A stretch of 28,266 nucleotides of DNA from an uncultured Bartonella sp. (GCA_943913205.1 CALTWN010000012.1:1-28266), one strand, 5' to 3'. Numbered from the stretch's first letter, positions 9,501-17,470 are shown. The notes: generated from the letters alone by a model not told the origin. Translations and numbers: made by a program.

Positions 9501-10229
9501 ATGCACTGGGAAGATAATGCAATTATATTAGGTGCAAAACCTTTTGGCGAAACTTCTATAATTTTAGAAGTTTTTAGTGAAAATCACGGGTTACATAGGG
9601 GGTTGGTTAAGGGTGGTGCCAGCAAAAGCAAAAAGGCGCTTTTACAACCAGGAAATTGGGTTAACATAAACTGGAAAGCTCGTTTAAATGAGCAGCTTGG
9701 TACATTTAGCCTAGAAGTCGATAAATATTACTCTGTAAATCTTATACAAAATGTTACCATGCTATATGGGTTTGAGACTATTCGTTTTTACATAAGATTA
9801 TTGGCGGAGAGAGAGAAAAATATAAATTTATATCAAATTATGCTTTTATTTTTGCAGTGCAGATTGTGTAATTATTTAAAATTGGCAGAAATTTTTATAA
9901 AATTTGAGTTCGCTTATATAAATGCAATGGGGGTGGGTCCTGATTTATCTTGTTGCGCTGCAACCGGTAGTAATATAGATTTACGTTATATCTCGCCAAA
10001 ATCTTTACAAGCTGTGTGTTATAATATAGGAAAAGATTGGCATAATAAATTATTACCACTACCAAAATTTTTGTTGGAAAATACAGCAGCAAATGAAACA
10101 GAAGATATTATTAATGGCTATAAGTTAGTTACCTTCTTTTTAGAAAGATATATCTGGCAAGATTGTCATACAAACCCAATATTGACTCGAAAAAGCTTTT
10201 TTACTAATATCTTCAGGTTTATAGAGTAG
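9501..10229 (+). CDS. recO: DNA repair protein RecO
   Basis: RecFOR-pathway mediator that loads RecA on SSB-coated DNA and anneals strands. The N-terminal OB fold is recognisable from MHWEDNAIILGAKPFGETS, then LVKGGASKSKKALLQPGN and WKARLNEQLG; the rest is the helical domain. The length of 242 residues is normal. It starts 2 bases after era, in the conserved era-recO arrangement. The C-terminal half is divergent, as usual for RecO, so the call rests on the N-terminus and the position. Confidence 0.9.
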   Translation: MHWEDNAIILGAKPFGETSIILEVFSENHGLHRGLVKGGASKSKKALLQPGNWVNINWKARLNEQLGTFSLEVDKYYSVNLIQNVTMLYGFETIRFYIRLLAEREKNINLYQIMLLFLQCRLCNYLKLAEIFIKFEFAYINAMGVGPDLSCCAATGSNIDLRYISPKSLQAVCYNIGKDWHNKLLPLPKFLLENTAANETEDIINGYKLVTFFLERYIWQDCHTNPILTRKSFFTNIFRFIE

Positions 10230-10230
10230 C

Positions 10231-11079
10231 ATGATGCAAATAATTTATGATATAGAAACAATGCGCACAGCTATAGCGCAAATTAAAGAAAAAAAGCTTA
10301 ATATAGGTTTTGTACCTACTATGGGTGCATTGCATGAAGGGCATTTAGCTTTGATTAAAAATGCTAAAGCTAAAAGCGATGTGGTTATAGTTTCTATTTT
10401 TGTAAATCAAAAACAATTTGATAATGAAGATGATTTTGTTAATTATCCAAAAAAATTAGAAGAAGATTCAGATTTTTTGCATAAAGCTGGCGTGAATTAT
10501 TTATTTTGTCCCAGCAATGAAGAAATGTGGGAAAGTGATACTGAAACTATTGTTGAAACTACAAAATTAGCTAATATTTTAGTTGGCAAAGTACGTCCTG
10601 GGCATTTTAGAGGTGTTACAACTATTGTTGCTAAGTTATTTAATATAATTGAGCCTACATATGCTTTTTTTGGTGAAAAAGATTTTCAACAATTAGCCAT
10701 TATTAAAAAAATGGTAAAAGATTTAAATTTTAAGGTAAATATAATTGGTGTAGCTATGGTGCGGGAAAAAGATGGTGTAGCCTATTCCTCGCGCAATAGC
10801 TTACTAACATTTGAGGAAAGAAAAGCGGCGCAAATTTTATCTCAAGCTTTATTTTCTGGGCAGCAAGAGTTTGAAAATGGTATGAAACAAGTAGAAGACT
10901 TGCGTGCTTATTTAAAAACATTTATTTCACAAGAAAAATTAGCTTCAATAGAATTAATAGATATATTAGATGCTAATAGTTTAGAGGTAGCAGAAGGTTA
11001 TTTACACGCTGGTATGGTGATTTTACTTTTTGTACGCTTTGGTTCGGTTCAGTTAATAGATCAACATATATTAAGGTAA
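10231..11079 (+). CDS. panC: Pantothenate synthetase
   Basis: ATP-dependent condensation of pantoate and beta-alanine to pantothenate. The 282-residue protein has the HIGH-like motif PTMGALHEGH (residues ~29-38), GEKDFQQL (ATP/lysine segment) and the KMSKS-like region ending in YSSRN. The usual VNPxQF segment reads VNQKQF, a local variation. Two ATGs stand in tandem (10231 and 10234); either could be used. The start lies 1 base after recO and panB follows after 4 bases, so pantothenate synthesis seems attached to the era-recO operon. Together with acpS upstream this serves the phosphopantetheine supply. Confidence 0.95.
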   Translation: MMQIIYDIETMRTAIAQIKEKKLNIGFVPTMGALHEGHLALIKNAKAKSDVVIVSIFVNQKQFDNEDDFVNYPKKLEEDSDFLHKAGVNYLFCPSNEEMWESDTETIVETTKLANILVGKVRPGHFRGVTTIVAKLFNIIEPTYAFFGEKDFQQLAIIKKMVKDLNFKVNIIGVAMVREKDGVAYSSRNSLLTFEERKAAQILSQALFSGQQEFENGMKQVEDLRAYLKTFISQEKLASIELIDILDANSLEVAEGYLHAGMVILLFVRFGSVQLIDQHILR

Positions 11080-11083
11080 CATT

Positions 11084-11917
11084 ATGGTTTATAATTCACC
11101 AAATACAATAGTTGCAGCTAAACAAAAGAGGCTTAGTATAGTTGATATAAAAAAAACAGAAACACCTTTAGTTTGCTTAACAGCCTATACGGCTTACCAA
11201 GCTAAAATAATTGATGATTATTGTGATATTATTTTAGTAGGTGATAGTTTAGGAATGGTAGTATATGGTTTAGAATCTACGCTCGCTGTTACGTTAGATA
11301 TGATGATAAATCATGGTAGGGCGGTGGTTAATGCCACAAAAAAATCTATAGTTGTTGTTGATATGCCCTTTTCTTCATACGAGGAATCTCCCCAGCAGGC
11401 TTTTAAAAATGCTTCTAAAATTATGCAAGAAACAAATTGTAACGCTGTAAAACTCGAGGGTGGCGAGCATATGGCGCCCACTATAGAATTTTTGACTAAG
11501 CGCGGCATTCCTGTTATGGCCCATATTGGTTTGACGCCACAAGCTATAAATACTATAGGCGGATTTAAAGTGCAGGGCCGGGCCGAAGCATCTGCGGAGC
11601 AAATCAAAAAAGATTTAAAGGCGGTAGAAGAAGCTGGCAGCTTTTCTGTTGTAATAGAAGCCGTTGTAGAATCTCTTGCCCAAGAATTAACCGGTATCTC
11701 TTCAATAGCAACTATAGGTATTGGTGCTTCAAATAGCTGTGATGGTCAAATTTTAGTTAGTGAAGATATGCTAGGCTATTTTGAGAAAGTACCAAAATTT
11801 GTTCGAACTTATGCAGATTTTAGCGCCCAAATGCATAAAGTTTTTAAACAATATCGCTCAGATGTACGTGACCGTAAATTCCCAGATAGTAAAGAAGTTT
11901 ATGTGAGTTCTAAATAG
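11084..11917 (+). CDS. panB: 3-methyl-2-oxobutanoate hydroxymethyltransferase
   Basis: Adds a hydroxymethyl group from methylene-tetrahydrofolate to alpha-ketoisovalerate, giving ketopantoate. The 277-residue TIM-barrel protein has the metal-binding VGDSLGMVVYG segment, VVDMPFSSYE, KLEGGEHM, and the HIGLTPQ and VIEAVVESLAQ segments expected of PanB. It follows panC by 4 bases. Its last 19 bases overlap the convergent ygfZ gene. A ketopantoate reductase is not present in this window. Confidence 0.95.
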   Translation: MVYNSPNTIVAAKQKRLSIVDIKKTETPLVCLTAYTAYQAKIIDDYCDIILVGDSLGMVVYGLESTLAVTLDMMINHGRAVVNATKKSIVVVDMPFSSYEESPQQAFKNASKIMQETNCNAVKLEGGEHMAPTIEFLTKRGIPVMAHIGLTPQAINTIGGFKVQGRAEASAEQIKKDLKAVEEAGSFSVVIEAVVESLAQELTGISSIATIGIGASNSCDGQILVSEDMLGYFEKVPKFVRTYADFSAQMHKVFKQYRSDVRDRKFPDSKEVYVSSK

Positions 11918-12684
11918 GGCGGAGCAATTATCTTTATTGCTTTTTCATTGCAAGTTGCAACCTCACCTGCTGTATAATCTATACGAATTATGGCTAAGGC
12001 TTGATTGTTTATTGTGTTGCCAATAATGCCAGCCTCTTTTCCATTAGCGTAAATAATATTACCTTTTTGTATTGCATGTTTTGATTTAATTATCATGGTG
12101 CGCTTTTTTATATGTGCACGATGTTGCATACGTGCAACTACTTCTTGCCCAATGAAACAGCCTTTGGTAAAAGAAACAGCGTTGATAAGATCGTAGTTAA
12201 GGTCGTGTGGAAAATAGCTATTAGGTTCAAAATCATACCCTATTTGTGCTATACCATTTTCGATACAAAAGAGTCTGAAGTTAAATTCATAGATAGGTGG
12301 TAAAGGTGCAAAATGGCTGTAATTTCTGTATATGGACTTAGAAAAGCGAGTATCTAAAAAAGAAAACTTAGCTGCTTTGTTATGAATTATAGTTTTTATA
12401 TTTTTGTATATAGTTAGCGAGACATCAGCATTTAGTTTGTATAAATTAAGCCGATTTGCTAAAGAGTCTATATAATTAGTTTCAGCATCAATATATATAT
12501 CATTATCTACTAAGCTTAGTAAAAATGAAAATAATATTTTCCCCTGTGGGCTAAGCAAACTTGATGGTGCTAAGCAAAATTGTTGTAGTTGATTTATATC
12601 AGAAGTAACTAACTTTTGTAAAAAGCTTTTTTTGTCATCGCCAGTGATTTTTATTAAACTTCTGTTTAATGATATATCTTTCAT
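11899..12684 (-). CDS. ygfZ: YgfZ/GcvT-family folate-binding protein
   Basis: Folate-dependent factor for maintaining or repairing iron-sulfur enzymes (YgfZ in bacteria, IBA57 in mitochondria). The 261-residue protein carries the diagnostic motif KGCFIGQE at 174-181 with the invariant Cys176, followed by VVARMQHRAHIKKR. The N-terminal part (GDDKKSFLQKLVTSDI, then SPQGKILF) is the GcvT-like folate-binding fold. The ATG at 12684 faces pyrC across a 49-base A/T-rich gap. The 3' end overlaps panB by 19 bases. Its link to atm1 downstream in the window is functional inference only. Confidence 0.92.
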   Translation of the reverse strand: MKDISLNRSLIKITGDDKKSFLQKLVTSDINQLQQFCLAPSSLLSPQGKILFSFLLSLVDNDIYIDAETNYIDSLANRLNLYKLNADVSLTIYKNIKTIIHNKAAKFSFLDTRFSKSIYRNYSHFAPLPPIYEFNFRLFCIENGIAQIGYDFEPNSYFPHDLNYDLINAVSFTKGCFIGQEVVARMQHRAHIKKRTMIIKSKHAIQKGNIIYANGKEAGIIGNTINNQALAIIRIDYTAGEVATCNEKAIKIIAPPYLELT

Positions 12685-12733
12685 ATAATATTATTATATA
12701 ATAAAAATAAAATATTTTAAAGGGGCTAAACAA

Positions 12734-14050
12734 ATGATGCTATTTGATAAGGTTTTAAAAAACGGTATAGTTGTTAATGCCGATGGCATAGGGCAAAGAG
12801 ATATAGGTATAATAGGCGAAAAAATTGCTTATATTGGAACTATTTCGCAGGACAGTGGTGAGGTTATAAATTGTAAGGGGCTTCATATTCTACCAGGAGT
12901 TATAGATAGCCAGGTGCATTTTAGAGATCCGGGGGCTGAGTATAAGGAAGATTTAATAACGGGCTCAAAAGCTGCTATAATGGGTGGCGTTACCGCAATA
13001 TTTGATATGCCTAATACCACGCCTTTAACAACAACAAAAGAGGCTTTGGAAAATAAGGTTAATAAAGCCACAAATAATATGTTTTGCGATTTTGCTTTTT
13101 GGGTAGGTGGAACTCATGAGAATGCTTCTCACATATCGCAGCTAGAATCTTTACCAGCTGTTGCCGGTATTAAAGTATTTATGGGGTCTTCTACCGGTGC
13201 ATTATTAGTAGCTGATGATGAAGGTGTGGCCTCTATTTTGAGCCAAACAAAAAGAAGGGCAGCATTTCATAGTGAAGACGAACCAAGATTGATTGAAAGA
13301 AAACATCTCAGGGAAAATAATAAGCCTCATACTCACCCTATATGGCGAGATGAAATAGCGGCTATAAATTGTACAAAAAGATTAGTTAAAATAGCAAAAA
13401 AATATAATGCTGCCATTCATATTTTGCATATTTCTACTGCTGAGGAGATAAAATTTTTAAAGCATCACAAAGATTTGGTTACTATGGAGGCAACCCCACA
13501 TCACCTGACTTTTAGCAGTGAAGATTATGTAAAATTGGGCTCGTTGATTCAAATGAATCCTCCCATAAGGGATGCAAGGCATAGAACCGCACTTTGGTAT
13601 GGTTTGCAACAAGGTTTAATAGATGTGTTAGGGTCTGATCATGCGCCCCATACATTAGAAGAAAAAGCGCAAGCTTATCCTAATTCACCATCTGGCATGC
13701 CTGGGGTACAAACTACGTTACCAATTATGCTTGATTTTGTTAATAAGGGCTATTTAACCTTAGAAAAATTGGTAGATTTAACTTCGCATGGTCCAAATAG
13801 AGTTTTTAATATATGTAATAAAGGTAGAATAGCTGCTGGTTATGATGCTGATTTTGCTGTGGTAGATTTAAAGAAAAAATTTATTATATCAAATAGCGAT
13901 ATGGCAACTAAAGTAGGATGGACACCATATAATAATATGGAGGTTGAAGGCTGTGTGGTTGGTACTATGGTGAGGGGGCATGTTGCCATGTGGGAAGGCG
14001 AGATAGCAGGGCAGGCTTTTGGTATGCCTGTTCGTTTTCTGGGCGTGTAA
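12734..14050 (+). CDS. pyrC: Dihydroorotase (PyrC-type cyclic amidohydrolase)
   Basis: Closes carbamoyl-aspartate to dihydroorotate in pyrimidine synthesis. The 438-residue amidohydrolase has PGVIDSQVHFRDPG (54-67), KVFMGSSTG with the candidate metal-bridging lysine, the SEDE, HILHIST and EATPHHL histidine segments, and the catalytic aspartate in GSDHAPHT. The first histidine of the usual HxH metal motif is Gln60 (QVH); as I recall, rhizobial and rickettsial homologues share this. A tandem ATG (12734/12737) follows AGGGG at 12721-12725; the first has the better spacing. It is a lone plus-strand gene, ending 2 bases before the convergent TIGR02301 gene. Allantoinase or another cyclic amidohydrolase cannot be fully excluded. 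Confidence 0.88.
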   Translation: MMLFDKVLKNGIVVNADGIGQRDIGIIGEKIAYIGTISQDSGEVINCKGLHILPGVIDSQVHFRDPGAEYKEDLITGSKAAIMGGVTAIFDMPNTTPLTTTKEALENKVNKATNNMFCDFAFWVGGTHENASHISQLESLPAVAGIKVFMGSSTGALLVADDEGVASILSQTKRRAAFHSEDEPRLIERKHLRENNKPHTHPIWRDEIAAINCTKRLVKIAKKYNAAIHILHISTAEEIKFLKHHKDLVTMEATPHHLTFSSEDYVKLGSLIQMNPPIRDARHRTALWYGLQQGLIDVLGSDHAPHTLEEKAQAYPNSPSGMPGVQTTLPIMLDFVNKGYLTLEKLVDLTSHGPNRVFNICNKGRIAAGYDADFAVVDLKKKFIISNSDMATKVGWTPYNNMEVEGCVVGTMVRGHVAMWEGEIAGQAFGMPVRFLGV

Positions 14051-14052
14051 GC

Positions 14053-14463
14053 TTACTTTTCTGTATAGGCTAGTTTATTTAAAAGATTGATAGCTAATTG
14101 CTTACCTTGTTTTTTGTATAAAGCATATGCTTGACGCGCTGAATCTGTGCAGGTTTGATAGGTAGTGGTAAAGACACGATACGAGGTATTAAATGCGGCA
14201 AAAAGCTTAGTTCTACGTATTGGGTTTAAATTCTCAGATGAAGCTAATGATTGAGCAAAATTTCTCCATTGTTGGTTTTTATTAAAACAAATATTACTTA
14301 GTGAATGTAAGCCGCCTAACATTGAATATAATTGCTCTAATTGTTCATCATATGATGGGTAGATTTGATAAGTTTGGTTTTCAGTTATATTTTGCGTGGG
14401 TTCAGCTAAGCTACTGTTTGCATAAAAAACTAAAAAAATAATAGATAAAAATAAATTTTTCAT
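14053..14463 (-). CDS. TIGR02301-family small secreted protein
   Basis: A 136-residue protein of unknown function that I match to the TIGR02301 family of Rhizobiales from its pattern: a YDEQLEQLYSMLGGLHSLSNIC segment, QQWRNF, RRTKLFAAFNTSYRVF and YQTCTDSA. A clear signal peptide occupies about residues 1-20 (MKNLFLSIIFLVFY, cleavage after SLA), so the protein is periplasmic or anchored outside the inner membrane. Two cysteines (NIC and QTC) could form a disulfide. It is divergent from cysS (42-base gap) and convergent with pyrC (2-base gap). Its role is not known to me. Confidence 0.8.
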   Translation of the reverse strand: MKNLFLSIIFLVFYANSSLAEPTQNITENQTYQIYPSYDEQLEQLYSMLGGLHSLSNICFNKNQQWRNFAQSLASSENLNPIRRTKLFAAFNTSYRVFTTTYQTCTDSARQAYALYKKQGKQLAINLLNKLAYTEK

Positions 14464-14505
14464 ATATAGCTTATATAGAAGTTAATTTAAAAAATTAAAG
14501 GTAAA

Positions 14506-15906
14506 ATGGGCTATAAAATTTATCTATATAATACTCTTACACGAAAAAAAGAGGAATTTAAGCCAATTAATCCTAACAATGTGCGTATGTATGTATGCGG
14601 TCCTACTTTATATGACGATATTCATATTGGCAATGCAAGACCTTTAATTGTTTTCGATATAGTTTATAGACTGCTTAAAACTCGCTATAAAGTAAATTAT
14701 GTGCGTAATGTTACAGATATAGATGACAAAATAATAGCGCGTGCTACATTAGATTTTCCTACAATATCTATTGGCGAAGCCACAAAATTATTAGTAAAGC
14801 AAACAGGACAAAGGTTCAATGATATTTGTGATTGTTTGGGCTGTGAGAAACCTAATTTGCAACCGGCGGTTAGCGAAAATTTACCTGCTATATATAAAAT
14901 TATAGAAAATTTAGTTAGCAATAAATATGCATATGTCGCTAAAAATCATATTTTGTTTGACATTAATAGTTATAAAAATTACGGACAATTTTCTAAGCGT
15001 AAGCCAGATGAATTGCTAGCTGGTGCTCGTGTTGAAGTGGCCGATTATAAAAAAAATGAGGGTGATTTTGTATTGTGGAAGCCCGCAAAAGCTGGTGAAC
15101 CAAGCTGGCCTTCGCCTTGTGGTATAGAGCAAGAAGGGCGCCCAGGTTGGCATATTGAATGCTCGGCCATGTCTATGGAACATTTATGCGTACCATATGG
15201 TGGTGGTATATGTAAAACTAGTGAGTATAATATATTTGATATTCATGGGGGCGGTATAGATTTAATGTTTCCGCATCACGAAAATGAAATTGCCCAAAGT
15301 TGCTGCTCTTTGCAAATAAATAATATGGCAAATTATTGGCTTTATAACGGATATGTAGAAGTTGAGGGCAATAAAATGTCTAAAAGTGAAGGAAATTTTA
15401 TTAAAGTAAAGGATATTGTTTTAGATAAATATCATGGAAGTATTTTACGCTTAGCTATGCTGCAAACACATTATCGTAAAAACTTTAATTGGACATCAGA
15501 ATTATATAATAGAGCTAAAAATGAATATATGAAGTGGCTAGCCATAACAATGCAGGTGCCATCTGATATTAAAGCCGATATAACACCCGTTTTAGAAGCA
15601 TTGGCTGATGATTTAAATAGTGCACAAGCTATAACGATAATGCGTGAATATTATAAAAATAAACAACATGCTGAATTATATTGCGCTATGAAGTTTTTGG
15701 GTTTTGAAATATTAAAAGAGGTAGCGAACGAGTTTATCAAGGAAATTTCTGATAAAAGAGAACAAGCTATAGCAAATAAAGATTGGGATCAAGCAGACCA
15801 TTTACGCAAGGAGATAGAAAAAAGGGGTTATATTGTGCAAGATTTAAAAGATACGGATGGCGGTCGATATTCCAAAATTATTAAAACTCCAGATTATAAG
15901 GTTTAA
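14506..15906 (+). CDS. cysS: Cysteine--tRNA ligase
   Basis: Charges tRNA-Cys. The 466-residue class I synthetase has HIGN at 40-43, KMSKS at 290-294, and zinc ligands matching Cys31, Cys219 (GWHIECS), His257 and Glu261 (PHHENE). Between Cys219 and the HHENE block there are about 13 more residues than in the E. coli enzyme. The insert contains a GGG stretch and two extra cysteines (LCVPYGGGICKTSE); I recall similar GGG inserts in related alphaproteobacteria, so it is probably a clade trait. The ATG at 14506 follows AAAGG (14497-14501). A hairpin 13 bases past the stop may terminate it. Confidence 0.96.
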   Translation: MGYKIYLYNTLTRKKEEFKPINPNNVRMYVCGPTLYDDIHIGNARPLIVFDIVYRLLKTRYKVNYVRNVTDIDDKIIARATLDFPTISIGEATKLLVKQTGQRFNDICDCLGCEKPNLQPAVSENLPAIYKIIENLVSNKYAYVAKNHILFDINSYKNYGQFSKRKPDELLAGARVEVADYKKNEGDFVLWKPAKAGEPSWPSPCGIEQEGRPGWHIECSAMSMEHLCVPYGGGICKTSEYNIFDIHGGGIDLMFPHHENEIAQSCCSLQINNMANYWLYNGYVEVEGNKMSKSEGNFIKVKDIVLDKYHGSILRLAMLQTHYRKNFNWTSELYNRAKNEYMKWLAITMQVPSDIKADITPVLEALADDLNSAQAITIMREYYKNKQHAELYCAMKFLGFEILKEVANEFIKEISDKREQAIANKDWDQADHLRKEIEKRGYIVQDLKDTDGGRYSKIIKTPDYKV

Positions 15907-15918
15907 TAAATATGACTA

Positions 15919-15961
15919 CGGCTATCTATATTTTATGTTGTTTTAATGAAAAAGATAGCCG
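15919..15961. terminator. Hairpin between convergent cysS and the 15995-16348 gene
   Basis: CGGCTATCT (15919-15927) pairs perfectly with AGATAGCCG (15953-15961). After a 3-base bulge, TTTT (15931-15934) can pair with AAAA (15949-15952). A broken T-rich stretch follows on the plus strand (15966-15973). Placement 13 bases after the cysS stop and between two convergent genes suggests a bidirectional terminator, though neither T tract is strong. Confidence 0.5.
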
Positions 15962-15994
15962 CAGAATTTTATTTACTTAACTAATTATATTACA

Positions 15995-16348
15995 TTAGTT
16001 GGAATTGCGCGGTTTATACAATCTGTCATATTCTGAGGTAAGTTTAACCCTATAAATCTTCAAGTCTTCCTCTGCTTTAGCATTCTTGATAAAGTTTATT
16101 TGTTGAAGATGTTTTTCATTATCTTCTACATCTTTAATATCTTCTTCTAGAATTTCCTCGGAATCTGGTATTGTTCTGATTTCTATAAAAAGAGCATTAC
16201 CAACAAAATACGCATATTTAGAATTTATAAAAACTGTATGGGGGCCATCTTCCATGTCAGAATAAGCAGTTATTTCAGCTATTCCTTGCCCTTTAATGGG
16301 GTCATAACTTAGCATTTTTCCTAAAGAGTATATACCATATCTCTCCAT
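15995..16348 (-). CDS. Unrecognised small acidic protein
   Basis: From the ATG at 16348 this encodes 117 residues. I recognise no family. The first half looks like a folded domain (YGIYSLGKMLSYDPIKGQ, then ITAYSDMEDGPHTVFINSKY, YFVGNALFIEIRTI). A very acidic stretch follows (EEILEEDIKDVEDNEKH), then a charged, probably helical end (NAKAEEDLKIYRVKLTSEYDRLYK). No signal peptide or membrane segment is visible. No Shine-Dalgarno precedes this ATG, and the frame stays open for 31 more codons to a stop at 16442-16444, so the true start may lie at 16441 or the gene may have lost its 5' end. It sits in the only loosely packed part of the window, convergent with cysS. Confidence 0.55.
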   Translation of the reverse strand: MERYGIYSLGKMLSYDPIKGQGIAEITAYSDMEDGPHTVFINSKYAYFVGNALFIEIRTIPDSEEILEEDIKDVEDNEKHLQQINFIKNAKAEEDLKIYRVKLTSEYDRLYKPRNSN

Positions 16349-16457
16349 GTATATATAATCATCTAAATATAATGGTATCTCATCATCTTTACTAATATTT
16401 ATGTATATTTTACTGGTGCGTGGGTATTTCTCATCTGCCAGTTATTTTAATCCTTAA

Positions 16458-16486
16458 TTAATATGTTAATCTATGTAAACTATAGT
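16458..16486 (+). promoter_or_regulatory. Possible plus-strand promoter in the gene-free gap
   Basis: TTAATA (16458-16463) and TATAGT (16481-16486) are 17 bases apart, matching consensus at 4 and 5 of 6 positions. No gene follows; a terminator-like hairpin lies about 145 bases downstream. A chance match in A/T-rich DNA is quite possible. Confidence 0.22.
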
Positions 16487-16632
16487 GTAGTGTATGAATA
16501 TCTTTTATTTTGCTATTATTCGAATCATAAACGGTTTTTCAGAAGAGTTGCTATGTAATAAAGAAACTAGGTATTTAATTTAAAGCCATCTACTGAAATA
16601 TTCATATTGTATTTATAGTTTGCAATATCCTG

Positions 16633-16677
16633 AATAGGATTATTTTGATTTTATAAAATTTATCCTATTTGTTTTTA
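16633..16677 (+). terminator. Terminator-like hairpin with T tract
   Basis: AATAGGAT (16633-16640) pairs perfectly with ATCCTATT (16662-16669). Inside it, ATTTT (16642-16646) pairs with AAAAT (16655-16659). TTTGTTTTT follows on the plus strand (16668-16676). The form fits a plus-strand intrinsic terminator, yet no plus-strand gene precedes it nearer than cysS. Confidence 0.35.
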
Positions 16678-16918
16678 TAATAAGATTTAAAAGTTTTTTT
16701 GGCAAAAAAATATTGAAATTACTACTATATATTGCGATAACATAGCCCTATGTAATTACGTAGTATAACTATATTTCTTGGGGCTTTTTAAGGATTTATT
16801 TTGCAAAATTAAATGCTTTATTATTTCGTTATGATTTAATGACAATCAGCACCATTTGACATTTAAATTTAATTAATTTTTTTATAGAATCGGTCCCGGT
16901 AGGAGGTAGATTACCTAA

Positions 16919-17470
16919 TTATAACAGTTTTTGCATAATTTCATTTACATCATTAGCAATTATGGGTGCGAACTCCTCAAAATTTGTAACAAATTTATTT
17001 TCTACCATATGGTTAAATAATTCCAATAAGGGGCGCCAAAAATTATTTATATTTGCAAGAATAATCGGTTTATTGTGGCGGGCAAGTTGTGCCCATGTTA
17101 ATATTTCTGTAAGCTCTTCTAGGGTGCCAATACCGCCCGGCATTGCAATAAAAGCATCAGCCTTATCAAACATTAACTGCTTTCTTTGATGCATGGTTTT
17201 TGTAATAATTACATTTTCTTCCTTTTGCAAATTTTCAATAGAAGCTTCACGGTTTATAAGAAATTTTGGAATTATACTAATAACTTTACCACCCATAGCG
17301 CGGGCACCAGCCGCCACATGGCCCATAATGCCGTTATCGCCACCACCATATATAAGCTCAAAATTTGCTTTCGCTATAGATTTACCTAAATCTATAGCTG
17401 CCTCTTTAAATGACAAATCTATTCCAGGGCGCGATCCGCAGTAAACGCATATAGAGCTTATTTTTTTCAT
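16919..17470 (-). CDS. LOG-family nucleotide 5'-monophosphate phosphoribohydrolase
   Basis: Rossmann-type protein of the LOG (LONELY GUY, former 'lysine decarboxylase-like') family, which hydrolyses nucleoside or cytokinin 5'-monophosphates to base and ribose 5-phosphate. The 183-residue form shows the N-terminal ICVYCGSRPG, IYGGGDNGIMG (40-50), MHQRK with Arg96, and the hallmark PGGIGTLEE at 111-119. The ATG at 17470 gives the usual MKKISSICVYCGS start; an upstream in-frame TTG at 17488 would add 6 residues. Neither has a clear Shine-Dalgarno. The gene is divergent from atm1. In a bacterium not known to make cytokinins, nucleotide salvage or clean-up is the safer role. Confidence 0.9.
   Translation of the reverse strand: MKKISSICVYCGSRPGIDLSFKEAAIDLGKSIAKANFELIYGGGDNGIMGHVAAGARAMGGKVISIIPKFLINREASIENLQKEENVIITKTMHQRKQLMFDKADAFIAMPGGIGTLEELTEILTWAQLARHNKPIILANINNFWRPLLELFNHMVENKFVTNFEEFAPIIANDVNEIMQKLL

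Larger units (their letters stand above)
16442..16918. other. 477-base gap without a recognisable gene
   Basis: Strongly A/T-rich, with no convincing coding frame on either strand and no tRNA-like fold that I can find. It holds a possible plus-strand promoter (16458-16486) and a terminator-like hairpin (16633-16677). A weaker pairing of AGCCC (16744-16748) with GGGCT (16781-16785) runs into T5. There is also a perfect TTGACA (16856-16861) and, near the end, AGGAGGT without a following start codon. It could be a degraded gene, a small-RNA locus or plain spacer. Confidence 0.5.

Noticed and set aside
15157..15290. Insert with two extra cysteines in CysRS as a novel metal site
   Set aside because: I recall similar GGG-containing inserts in CysRS of related alphaproteobacteria, so it is most likely a clade trait rather than something new.
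15912..15980. 22-codon plus-strand frame just after cysS
   Set aside because: It has no Shine-Dalgarno and coincides with the hairpin at 15919-15961, which explains the sequence better as a terminator.
16885..16918. GC-richer patch resembling a tRNA end
   Set aside because: No cloverleaf, no T-loop sequence and no CCA-proximal stem could be drawn on either strand.
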